In this document: one piece after another, positions 9,094 through 18,000 of the stretch
How the letters are laid out: each line of letters starts with the position of its first letter
How positions within the stretch are numbered: the stretch's first letter is position 1
Assembly: GCA_003612485.1 (NCBI GenBank)
Contig: RAZA01000026.1
Span: 1 to 64,000 of the forward strand
Reading direction: 5' to 3'
Origin: a bacterium D16-50
GTDB lineage: Bacteria; Bacillota; Clostridia; Lachnospirales; Lachnospiraceae
DNA length: 64,000 nucleotides
Made by a program: the position numbers and the translations under genes
Notes under the pieces: generated by a model
The model's input: the letters and a program-made list of their open reading frames with translations, nothing else
Database searches by the model: none
What the model was told of the DNA's origin: nothing

Positions 9094-9460
9094 AACAATC
9101 GGAAGCCTGATGGAGCAGTGTGAGGAACTGACACAGTATATCAACAGTGAAAGAGACAGGCTGGAACGTTTTATGCTCGAAACGGGCGGAGAGAGTGACG
9201 CATCTGACCGTATACAGATGAATATTGACAGAGCGGAAGATTCTCTTGCAGAGGCAGAGAAGCGTTTACAGGCGCTATTCGATGCACAGGAGAAAGAAGC
9301 CTTTGCGCCGAAAGAAAAGGCTATGGATGATAATAGAAATACCGGGAAGCGGGCATCAGTGAAAAAGAGGCTTGTAGAGAAAAAAGCGGAGATAGCAAAG
9401 AGGAAACCTCCTGAAAAGGAAAAGGGCCGGAAATCCCCAGGCATGGATATGGAAAAATAG
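9083..9460 (+). CDS. Coiled-coil hypothetical protein
   Basis: A 125-residue hydrophilic protein not recognised by family. Residues 1-75 have heptad-like spacing of hydrophobic positions, suggesting a helical coiled coil. The tail from residue 85 is rich in Lys, Glu and Pro (KPPEKEKGRK) and probably disordered. The ATG follows AAGGAGGAACAAA and lies inside the end of the methyltransferase-like gene, so the two are coupled. No membrane span or signal peptide. It sits between the wall hydrolase and DUF4315, where Tn1549-type operons often carry small accessory genes. Confidence 0.6.
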   Translation: MEVETIGSLMEQCEELTQYINSERDRLERFMLETGGESDASDRIQMNIDRAEDSLAEAEKRLQALFDAQEKEAFAPKEKAMDDNRNTGKRASVKKRLVEKKAEIAKRKPPEKEKGRKSPGMDMEK

Positions 9461-9504
9461 TAGACTAAATGCTCTTAACAGGGAGCATGGGAAGGAGAAA
9501 TGAT

Positions 9505-9801
9505 GTGACAAAGGAAAGGATTGTAAAGGAGCTTTCCAAAGTCAGGAAGCAGCTTGCAGACCTGCAGGAGAGGCAGAAAGACCTGGAGAGCCAGTTACAG
9601 ATGGCAGAAGATGCGGAGAAGATGAAATTTATTGAAAAAAATAAAATCTCTCTGGAACATTTAATCCTGCTGAATAAAGTCAGCGAGGAAGAAATCTTAA
9701 GCCTGCTCCGGAAAAAAGAGCAGGAAGAACAGATGCAACAGGAACAGCAGACAGAAAGGGAGGCAGAAAGCCATGAACAGAAAAATGAAGTTACGTTATA
9801 G
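9505..9801 (+). CDS. DUF4315-family transfer accessory protein
   Basis: A 98-residue protein with a strong coiled coil (KELSKVRKQLADLQERQKDL) followed by a short helix (ISLEHLILLNKVSEEEILSL). This is the layout of DUF4315 proteins that precede DUF4366 in Tn1549-type operons. GTG 9505 follows GGAAGGAGAAATGAT at good spacing; the in-frame ATG at 9469 would add 12 residues without a ribosome binding site. Gln/Glu-rich C-terminus. It overlaps the next gene by 29 bp. Function unknown; co-occurrence suggests it works with the DUF4366 membrane protein. Confidence 0.75.
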   Translation: MTKERIVKELSKVRKQLADLQERQKDLESQLQMAEDAEKMKFIEKNKISLEHLILLNKVSEEEILSLLRKKEQEEQMQQEQQTEREAESHEQKNEVTL

Positions 9802-11455
9802 GGCGGTGTTATCGCTCATGTTATCCGCAGTATTGTTCTGTATGCCCGCTGTGGCATTTTCCATGAATGGGGATAATGCCATTGACGCAAGGGCGGAGGA
9901 CAGCGTGGAGAGGGGCACGGAGGAAGAAACAGAGGGCGGGGCAGAGGAAAGCCACGCAGATCAGGAGACATCAGAAGCGGAAGGGAACGGCACACCTGGG
10001 CAGGAAACGGAAAGCAACGCCGGAGGTGAAACGGAAAACGGCACAGAAGAAACAGAGGGAGGAACCGTATCGGGAAATGATGCCGCAGAGCCGGAATGCA
10101 CCTGTGAGAAAAGGTGCGGCGCATATGATACTGACAAAGACTGTGAAGTATGTGCCGCCGATTATAAGGATTGTGAATACAAGACACCGAATGTAGTGAT
10201 CCATATCAACAGTCCGGGCGGGTGGTACAACGAAAAAGCAGCCGTGACATTTTCCGTGTCTGATACAGCGCACACGGGAAACTTTGAAACGGCAAAGATA
10301 CAGGCAAAAGTCGGGCAGAATGGGAGCTGGACGGACGTGACGGAGGATAAGAAGCTGGAAATCTCGGAGAACTGTACCATTTATGTGCAGGTCACAGACC
10401 AGAAAGGCAATACATATGAACGGAGCAGGACTGTCCGGTGTTTTGACACCACAAAGCCCACGCTCAATGCGGCGGTCAGTGACGGGCTGTTAAGCGTCCA
10501 GGTGCATGATACGGATTCCGGCGCAAAGTCGGTGTATGTGAACGGGTACGAATTTACGGAGCTGACAAACGGCACATTGAATATCCGCTTACAGCAGTTT
10601 GACGCAGGGTATGAATATTTTACCATTTCCGCAATGGACAATGCCGGGAATATGTCGGAAGTCTACAAGACCAAGAATCCGTATTACAAAGACCCTGCCG
10701 ATGAGAGTGACGAGAACCCGGCGAAGCAGCTCCAGGTCAATGCCGAAGCCACAAAACCGGGGAATGCCACAGGCACAGTTACGGAGCATACCAAGACGGA
10801 CGGTGACGGGAATACCGTTTTCCAGACACCGGAGGAACAGAAGAAAGAGGAATTTGCCAAAGCGGATGCGGCAGAAAAAGAGGAAAGCGGGGAGACGGAG
10901 AAAGAACAGTCCGAACAGGGGAAGGAATTTTATACGATCCAGACAGCATCGGACAAAGTTTTCTATCTGATTATTGACCGTGACGGGGAGGAAGAAATGG
11001 TGTACTTCCTTACGGAGATTACAGAGAATGACCTGTTAAACGTAACCTCCGACAACAGCGAAACCTTGCCGAAAAATTCCGCCGCATTGGAATCGGCAAT
11101 CCCCACAGAAGAAGGCGCCCTGCCGAACAATAACGGGGAAATGCCGGAAGATACAGAGCAGACAGAGGAAGATACCGAAGATGTAGAAAATACGGAAGAT
11201 ACGGAAAGCACAGAGGAAACAGAACCGGAAGAAAAAGCAGAGGAGCCGAACCCGTTCATTTCCTATATTCTCATGGGCGCACTTGCAGTAGCCTTTATCG
11301 GCGGCGCTTATTATTTCAAAGTAGCCCGCAAAAAGAAAGAGGATTTCATTGAAGACGAAGATGAGGACGAGGAAGATGAGGAGGAATACGAGAACGAAGA
11401 AGAACCGGAGGACGGTTCCAGAGATGAATTTTTTGAGAATGAGGAGGATGAGTGA
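9773..11455 (+). CDS. DUF4366-family anchored surface protein of the transfer operon
   Basis: A 560-residue protein with an N-terminal signal sequence (YRAVLSLMLSAVLFCMPAVA), an acidic disordered stretch (40-100), and a Cys-rich motif (CTCEKRC, then DCEVC and DCEYK, residues 103-132). An Ig-like beta domain follows (about 137-300), then another acidic linker, a membrane span near residue 495-515 (YILMGALAVAFIGGAYYF), and a very acidic cytoplasmic tail. DUF4366 proteins are constant members of Tn1549-type transfer regions and are thought to act at the cell surface during mating. A similar Cys motif occurs in the large surface protein at 56.4-62.7 kb. Confidence 0.85.
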   Translation: MNRKMKLRYRAVLSLMLSAVLFCMPAVAFSMNGDNAIDARAEDSVERGTEEETEGGAEESHADQETSEAEGNGTPGQETESNAGGETENGTEETEGGTVSGNDAAEPECTCEKRCGAYDTDKDCEVCAADYKDCEYKTPNVVIHINSPGGWYNEKAAVTFSVSDTAHTGNFETAKIQAKVGQNGSWTDVTEDKKLEISENCTIYVQVTDQKGNTYERSRTVRCFDTTKPTLNAAVSDGLLSVQVHDTDSGAKSVYVNGYEFTELTNGTLNIRLQQFDAGYEYFTISAMDNAGNMSEVYKTKNPYYKDPADESDENPAKQLQVNAEATKPGNATGTVTEHTKTDGDGNTVFQTPEEQKKEEFAKADAAEKEESGETEKEQSEQGKEFYTIQTASDKVFYLIIDRDGEEEMVYFLTEITENDLLNVTSDNSETLPKNSAALESAIPTEEGALPNNNGEMPEDTEQTEEDTEDVENTEDTESTEETEPEEKAEEPNPFISYILMGALAVAFIGGAYYFKVARKKKEDFIEDEDEDEEDEEEYENEEEPEDGSRDEFFENEEDE

Positions 11456-11457
11456 CT

Positions 11458-13554
11458 ATGCAGTTAGTGGTAACGGAGAAGCCGAGTGTGGCACAGGCGA
11501 TTGCCCATGTGATCGGCGCAAACGGAAGAAAAGACGGATATATGGAGGGAAACGGGTATCTCGTTTCATGGTGCATCGGGCATCTGGTTGAACTTGCACA
11601 GCCGGATGCCTATTCTGATGCATGGAAAAAGTGGAATTATGAGAGCCTGCCCATGATACCGGAGGAATGGCAGACAGAGGTAAAAAGCGGCACAGCGGCG
11701 CAGTACAAGGTGTTAAAAGGTCTTATGCACGATGCAAGGGTGGACAGCGTTGTGTGCGCCACGGACGCAGGACGGGAGGGAGAGCTGATCTTCCGCCTTG
11801 TGTATGACCAGGCAGGGTGTGGCAAGCCCATGAAGCGGCTCTGGATTTCCTCTATGGAGGAAAGCGCAATCCGTGAGGGCTTTGGGAACCTGCGTCCGGG
11901 AAGCGATTATGACAACCTCTACCATTCCGCACTGTGCAGGCAGAGGGCAGACTGGCTTGTGGGGCTGAACGGCACAAGGCTCTTTACGGTTCTGTATGGC
12001 GGCAAGGTGTTAAAGGTCGGCAGGGTGCAGACGCCAACGCTTGCGATGCTGGTGGAGCGTGAGGAAAAGATCAGGAATTTTAAGAAAGAACAGTATTACA
12101 TGGCGCATATCCTGATGGACGGGATTGATGCGGCAACGGAGAGGATAGATGATAAAGCGCAGGCAGAGAGTATTGCTGCAGCGTGTGAAAGAGCCGCCGC
12201 CACGGTTACATCTGTCACAAAGGAAAAGAAAACCATACAGCCGCCGAAACTCTATGACCTTACTACGTTACAGAGGGATGCGAACCGTTTATTCGGATTT
12301 ACCGCAAAGCAGACCCTGGAATACACACAGAGCCTTTATGAGAAAAAGCTAGTCACATATCCCCGTACTGACAGCCAGTATTTATCGGACGATATGGAAG
12401 ATACGGCAAGGGGCGTGATCGGGGCAATCTATAAAGCAGTCCTCTTTGAAGAACCGTCCAGGGCGGAACCGGATATAAAGAGGGTAATGGACAGTAAAAA
12501 AGTGACAGACCACCATGCGATTATTCCCACAATGGAGATTGCAGTCACTGACCTTTCCGCTGTGCCGGAGACAGAGATGAAGATACTTTCCCTTGCCGCA
12601 AGCCGCCTGCTCTGTGCCACCGGGGAAAAGCATGAGTATGAAACGGTCAAGGCAGAATTTCGCTGTAATGAAACTGTTTTTACGGTTTCTGGAAAGTCTG
12701 TGACAGAGAATGGGTGGAAGGATTTTGAGGCGGCTTTCAGGCGTTCTTATAAGACAGTGGAAGATAAGGAAAAAGAAGAGAAAAAGCTGCCGGAGCTTTC
12801 TGAAGGAATGACATTTGAAGAAGTGCAGATAAAGGTATCAGAGCATTTCACCCAGCCGCCGAAGCATTTTACGGAAGATTCTCTGTTGTCAGCGATGGAA
12901 CGTGCCGGAGCAGAGGACATGGGCGATGAAGTGGAGCGCAAGGGGCTTGGCACACCTGCTACAAGGGCAGACGTGATCGAGAAGCTGGTCAAGGACGGTT
13001 TTGTGAAGCGGGAGAAAAAGCAGATGCTCCCCACGGAGGACGGAGTAAAGCTCATCACGGTGCTTCCGGATGTGGTAAAGTCACCCAAACTTACCGCTGA
13101 TTGGGAAAATGCCCTTACTCTTGTGTCAAAGGGCGAGTATTCCATGCAGGAATTTATGGGCGGCATAGAAGATATGGTAAAAGAGCTTGTGCAGACCTAT
13201 AACAGCATCAGCGATGAACAGAAATCCATGTTCGGAGGTGGCGCACAGGAATCTCTTGGAAAATGCCCGAAGTGCGGCGGCGATGTGGTGAAAGGGAAAT
13301 TCGGCGCTTACTGCAAAAATAAATGCGGCATGAACGTATCACGGGCTATGGGGGCGGCGCTCACCGACAGCCAGGTAAAAAGTATGCTGGAGGGGAAAAA
13401 GACCCTCGTAAAAGGTTTGAAAGGGAAAAAGGGCAGCTATGATGCGTACCTTATCCCGGAGGGAACCACCGATTATTCCTATACCAAAGACGGGAAAGAG
13501 GTCAAGGGCACACAGTATAAGGTCAGGCTGGAATTTCCCAAAAAGAAAAAATAA
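11458..13554 (+). CDS. topB: DNA topoisomerase III (type IA)
   Basis: A 698-residue type IA topoisomerase that passes single strands and relaxes negatively supercoiled DNA; on ICEs it likely helps process transferred or replicating element DNA. The TOPRIM start (LVVTEKPSVAQAIAHVIGA) and DAGREGELI motif are present. The catalytic tyrosine lies in TYPRTDSQYL (about residue 301). A C-terminal zinc finger (CPKCGGDVVKGKFGAYCKNKC, about 602) is followed by a short basic tail. ATG 11458 is preferred because the protein then begins MQLVVTEKP; an in-frame GTG lies at 11452. The gene follows DUF4366 directly. Confidence 0.95.
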   Translation: MQLVVTEKPSVAQAIAHVIGANGRKDGYMEGNGYLVSWCIGHLVELAQPDAYSDAWKKWNYESLPMIPEEWQTEVKSGTAAQYKVLKGLMHDARVDSVVCATDAGREGELIFRLVYDQAGCGKPMKRLWISSMEESAIREGFGNLRPGSDYDNLYHSALCRQRADWLVGLNGTRLFTVLYGGKVLKVGRVQTPTLAMLVEREEKIRNFKKEQYYMAHILMDGIDAATERIDDKAQAESIAAACERAAATVTSVTKEKKTIQPPKLYDLTTLQRDANRLFGFTAKQTLEYTQSLYEKKLVTYPRTDSQYLSDDMEDTARGVIGAIYKAVLFEEPSRAEPDIKRVMDSKKVTDHHAIIPTMEIAVTDLSAVPETEMKILSLAASRLLCATGEKHEYETVKAEFRCNETVFTVSGKSVTENGWKDFEAAFRRSYKTVEDKEKEEKKLPELSEGMTFEEVQIKVSEHFTQPPKHFTEDSLLSAMERAGAEDMGDEVERKGLGTPATRADVIEKLVKDGFVKREKKQMLPTEDGVKLITVLPDVVKSPKLTADWENALTLVSKGEYSMQEFMGGIEDMVKELVQTYNSISDEQKSMFGGGAQESLGKCPKCGGDVVKGKFGAYCKNKCGMNVSRAMGAALTDSQVKSMLEGKKTLVKGLKGKKGSYDAYLIPEGTTDYSYTKDGKEVKGTQYKVRLEFPKKKK

Positions 13555-13570
13555 CAGGGAGGTGATCTGT

Positions 13571-14344
13571 TTGTATGCAGAAGAAGCATCTTCCGTAATA
13601 CAGAGCGGGCAGGTATGGGAGAAAGGAGGGAATCATTTGTATGGAACGGACTGCATGGACATACTGACCAAACTGCCCGATGAAAGCATTGACCTGATTA
13701 TCGCTGACCCGCCATATTACAGAATGAAAGGCGGCTTTGACTTTGTATTCCGTTCAGAAAAGGAATATCTGGAATGGTGTTCCTTATGGGTGGCTGAGTG
13801 CTGCCGGGTATTGAAGCCGACAGGGGCGTTTTACTGTTGGGGGAGCTGCCTGATGATAGATAAACTTTCCGTCCTTGTCCTGGAACGGTTTGACTGGACA
13901 AAAAGAAACCTGATTGTGTGGAATTATAAAACAGGGCGTCCGGCAAAAACAGCATACCGCAATGAAACGGAACTGCTGTGGTTTTACAGTAAGGAGCTGC
14001 ACACGCTCAATCTTGATGAAATCAGGATTGCTTACAGTAAGGGAAGTGAGAAGGACAAAAGAAAAAACCCGAAAGGGAAGTCCTGCGGGAACGTGTGGGA
14101 ATTTTCACGCATTATGCCCAATTATAAAGAGTGGACAGGTCATCCCACGCAAAAACCGGAAAAGCTGGCAGAGAGAATCCTGCTTGCAAGCAGTAAACCG
14201 GGTGATTTGGTGCTGATACCGTTTGCCGGAAGCGGAACGGAGATAGAAGCCTGCATGAGAACCGGGCGGAAGTGGCTGGCGGCAGAGAAAGAAAAACAAT
14301 ACATACAGGAATTTATATTACCGAGGATACAGTCGGTTGTGTAA
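13571..14344 (+). CDS. DNA adenine/cytosine-N4 methyltransferase, beta class
   Basis: A 257-residue SAM-dependent DNA methyltransferase. The order of motifs, ADPPYY near residue 46 and then FAGSGTEIEA near 217, is that of beta-class N6/N4 enzymes, where the catalytic motif precedes the SAM-binding motif. TTG 13571 follows GGGAGGTGATCTGT at 8 bp; the frame is open further upstream inside topB but lacks a better start. No restriction endonuclease gene is adjacent, so it is likely an orphan methylase that protects or marks element DNA. Target sequence is unknown. Confidence 0.85.
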   Translation: MYAEEASSVIQSGQVWEKGGNHLYGTDCMDILTKLPDESIDLIIADPPYYRMKGGFDFVFRSEKEYLEWCSLWVAECCRVLKPTGAFYCWGSCLMIDKLSVLVLERFDWTKRNLIVWNYKTGRPAKTAYRNETELLWFYSKELHTLNLDEIRIAYSKGSEKDKRKNPKGKSCGNVWEFSRIMPNYKEWTGHPTQKPEKLAERILLASSKPGDLVLIPFAGSGTEIEACMRTGRKWLAAEKEKQYIQEFILPRIQSVV

Positions 14345-14356
14345 AACACGCATACA

Positions 14357-14389
14357 AGGCGCAGGGGCATAACAGTTCTCTGCGCTTTT
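14357..14389 (+). terminator. Weak terminator or attenuator hairpin
   Basis: GCGCAG pairs with CTGCGC over a 15-base loop, followed by TTTT, between the methyltransferase gene and the next small gene. Confidence 0.4.
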
Positions 14390-14425
14390 ATGCAGAAATG
14401 GAAAAAGAAACAGGAGGAAAATAAA

Positions 14426-14713
14426 ATGAGTGAAGCTATGGAGAATGCAACAATGAATACATCTGCAGAAAAGGCAGAGGAAAGCAAAGCGGAGAAATTT
14501 ATCCGTCTTGGGGAGTACCGTATCAATAAGGCGATTGACGCTATTGGGAGGATAGAGAACCTTGCCAACCGATCAGCCTATGACTATACGCCGGAGCAGG
14601 TGGAAGCCATGTTTTCGGTTCTGGAGTCTAAGGTGGCAGAAGTGAAGGCAAAGTTTACAGTAACAAAAGCGAAAGAAAACACAACTTTTTCTTTCGGGAA
14701 CAAGGCAGAGTAG
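14426..14713 (+). CDS. Small conserved ICE protein, unknown function
   Basis: A 95-residue protein, hydrophilic and helical, with the core KFIRLGEYRINKAIDAIGRIENLANRSAYDYTPEQVEAMF. I recall this core from many Lachnospiraceae ICEs, always as a hypothetical protein close to the large helicase gene. ATG 14426 follows CAGGAGGAAAATAAA, a strong ribosome binding site; the frame extends upstream to 14390 without one. No membrane span, no Cys cluster. The next gene begins 12 bp downstream, so it is in the same operon. Confidence 0.65.
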   Translation: MSEAMENATMNTSAEKAEESKAEKFIRLGEYRINKAIDAIGRIENLANRSAYDYTPEQVEAMFSVLESKVAEVKAKFTVTKAKENTTFSFGNKAE

Positions 14714-14725
14714 GAGGGATCGGCA

Positions 14726-15073
14726 ATGGGAACAGGCGTTTTAAGCACAGGCGATAAGATTTTAAATATGATGAAAGACATGGATATGAGCATACCGGGG
14801 CTGGCGGCGCTTTCCGGCATCCGTGAGAATACGCTGTTAGACATCATGGCGGGCATCCGGGAACCGGACATAAGCACACTCTGCCGGATTGCGGATGCGC
14901 TCGGTGTCTGTGTGCGTGAGTTGTGCCCGGATGAAGAACAGTATTCGCTCCCGGTGGAAAAGAACACCCTTGCAAAACTGATCGTAGTCAGTGAGATAAA
15001 CGGTGTGGAGCTGGATGCGCTGGTGGCTTCCATTCTGGAAAAAGGCATTGAAGAAAACGGATTTTATGAATAA
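14726..15073 (+). CDS. Xre-type helix-turn-helix regulator
   Basis: A 115-residue protein with a Cro/C1-type HTH at residues 8-70: MSIPGLAALSGIRENTLLDI, then PDISTLCRIADALGV. The remaining 45 residues are a helical tail that may dimerise. It lies between two operon genes, 12 bp from each, with GGAGGGATCGGCA before the ATG, so it is co-transcribed with what it may control. Probable role is tuning transfer-gene expression. No operator palindrome could be tied to it. Confidence 0.75.
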   Translation: MGTGVLSTGDKILNMMKDMDMSIPGLAALSGIRENTLLDIMAGIREPDISTLCRIADALGVCVRELCPDEEQYSLPVEKNTLAKLIVVSEINGVELDALVASILEKGIEENGFYE

Positions 15074-15084
15074 GGAGGGCGCTG

Positions 15085-18000
15085 ATGGCTGGAGAATATC
15101 TCGTTTCAAAGAAATACCATGAAATTTCCATGCTTGCGGGGGAAACGGCAGGGCGGGTGTCCAAGAATGGGAAAGAATGGGCAAAATACCTGACTACCGC
15201 CGCAAGGCTGTATAAATATCCGTTTGAGGATCAGATGCTCATCTATGCGCAAAGGCCGGATGCCAAAGCCTGCGCTACTATGGAAATATGGAATGAAAAA
15301 ATGTTCTGCTGGGTAAACCGTGGGGCAAAGGGGATTGCGCTTTTTGACCGGGGGAGCGAGCGTCCAAGGCTGAAATATGTCTTTGATGTGTCGGATGTAC
15401 ATAAGTCAAGAAGGATAGGGAAAGACCCGTACCTGTGGGAGATCAGGGAAGAACACAAGGACGTTGTGCTTGCACAGCTTGAAAAGACATACGGCGCAAC
15501 CGATAAGAAAAATTCCTTTGAGGGCAGGCTTATGGAGATTGCCAGGAGGATTGCGGAGGATTATTATACGGAGCTTCTGCCGGATATGCTCTATTCTAAG
15601 GAGGGCAGCTTTTTAGAGGAACTTGACGAGCTGAATGTGGGGCTCCGCCTGCGGGAAACACTTTCCGCAAGCATCGCCTATACCCTTTTATCCCGCTGCG
15701 GCGCTGACATGGACTTGTGGAAAGATGACCTGAATTTTGACTATATCAGCGAATTTAATACAGCAATGGCTTTATCCGTGGTCGGCAATGCCACCACGGA
15801 TATGTGCAAGCCCCTGCTTATGGAGATCGGGAAAACGGTTGCGGCGTATGACCGCCAGATTGCAAGGCAGAAAGCCGTGGATAAGGCAAAAGAAAAGGCG
15901 AATGCGGTACAGACCGACACCAATGAAAAAAATCCTGAAAAAGTGCTTGCAAATATACTAGACCCACGCTATAATGCTTTAAAGCGTGAAAGCGAAAACG
16001 AACCACAAACGGAAACAACTACCAACCACATAGAAACGGAGGGCATAGCGCATGGAACTGACATACGAGAAGAACGGGGATTATCTGATACCGAACCTGG
16101 TGCCGGACAGCGAGCCGGAGGAACCGCTGACCAAGTACGGGCTGATGCGGAAGAATTATCTGAAGGAACACCGGAGGGGGATTTACAGTGGGCTGCTGAT
16201 GACGGGAAAACTGAAAGAGCATTGTCTGGAGATACAGAAACAGGCAGAGGAGCGGATGGACTTCCTGACAGAGCAGATGGCGAAAGCCGAGGGAGTGGAC
16301 GAAGCGCTGAAAGCGTCCGATCAGATGAAATGGGTGGCGAAGATGAACAGCATCAGGAACTCAGCGGAGGAGATCGTGCTGACGGAGCTGGTGTACAGCC
16401 TTTAAGCAGTGAAGAACAGCAGAATAAGGAAGCAGAGGAGCCGGATAATGGAGAGGATTCATTGTCCGGCTCCTTTTTGGATAATCCGGACTTTGCAGAA
16501 AAAGCAATGAAGGTTCAGAAAGGGATTTTATGCTCTGACAGCTTCCTTATCCATAAAAGGCCGGAGATTGCGGGTTATTTCGCATTGGAGCAGGACACAA
16601 AACTGCAAGCGGAATATTTCAAGAACTGTTTCCATTTTAACATCTATTACGGGTATGAAGCGGCGGGCATTCCGGTAGGTTTCTATGCCAATGAAGAAGG
16701 GATTCACTTCAACATGAGCGGAAAACCGGGAGTGGAAAATGAAGCCCTTATATCATGGGAAGACGCCCGTTTCCTTGTCAATTCCTATATTGAGGATGAT
16801 GTATACCTGCTTCCGGGGGAAAAAGCGGAGCAGATCGACACAAACGGGATGTATCAGCAGCTTGATTTGTTTTCCCTGTTTTCGGAACAGGTAGGCAGCA
16901 TTGCCGTAAAAGAGGCGGAGCAGGGCGTAATCCCGGCAGAAAAGATAGACCCTGAACCGCAAAAGGAAGCGCTGCCCAAAGAGCAGCTTGACACAATCCT
17001 GCAGAGCGGGGGCGGCAGAGATAACAGCCGCAAACGTATTTATGCCAAGTACCAGCAGGGAAAGACACCGGAGGAAATGGCGGAATTTCTGAAAAAGGAA
17101 TACGGAACTACCGGAAAGGGTTTTGAATTTGACGGGAAACAGGTGTCCGTGTGGTTTAATGAGCAGGGAATGACAGCCGGATATGGCACATCTGCATTGG
17201 AAAATCCCCGGTTTACCATGAGCTGGCAGGAGATTGAAGCAGTGATACGCTCCCAGGTGGAAAATGGCACTTATATGGGCGCAAACGAAGCCTATCTTGT
17301 GGACGAGGCAGAGCGTGGCCGCATTGCAAGTCATCTGTATTTCTTTTTCCGTGATGGGATGGGAGAAATGCCGGAAGAATTGGAGATGAAAGCTGCCAAT
17401 TATCCGGATTCCCATGCAAGGCTGGTGGATATTTTATCGACACCGGAGGGTGTGGATATGGCGGCTTCCCACATGGATAAGGCAATAGGGCAGCTTGAAA
17501 GCGGCGAGAAAAAGCTGCGTTTCCGCTCTGTTGTATCAAAAGAGGAACTGCGGGCAGAACTTGACAACCTGCTTTTAGAAAAGAAAACTTTCCCGGTATC
17601 TGACCATGTGGAAGTAAAAAAAGAGGACTTCATCACGCAGGACGAGATAGACCACAGGCTTGGCGGTGGGAGCGGTTACCGTTATGGTTCATTCCGCATC
17701 TATGATTATTTTATGGAGGGGCATGACAGCAAGGAAGCAGTAGCTTTTCTGAAAAAGGAATATGGAATAGGCGGCGGTTCACATGCCCTTGCAGGCAATG
17801 ATCACAGTTGGGATGACCATGATTCCAAAGGTATCAGACTGAGAAAAGGAGATATATCAGAACCTTATGCGGATGTGCTTTTATCATGGAAAGTAGTAGA
17901 AAAGCGTATCCGCAAGCTCATTCAGGAAGATAAGTATTTATCCCCGAAAGGCAAGGAAGCCTATGCGGAGTATAAGGAGGAAGAGGCGCAGAAGGAGCTT

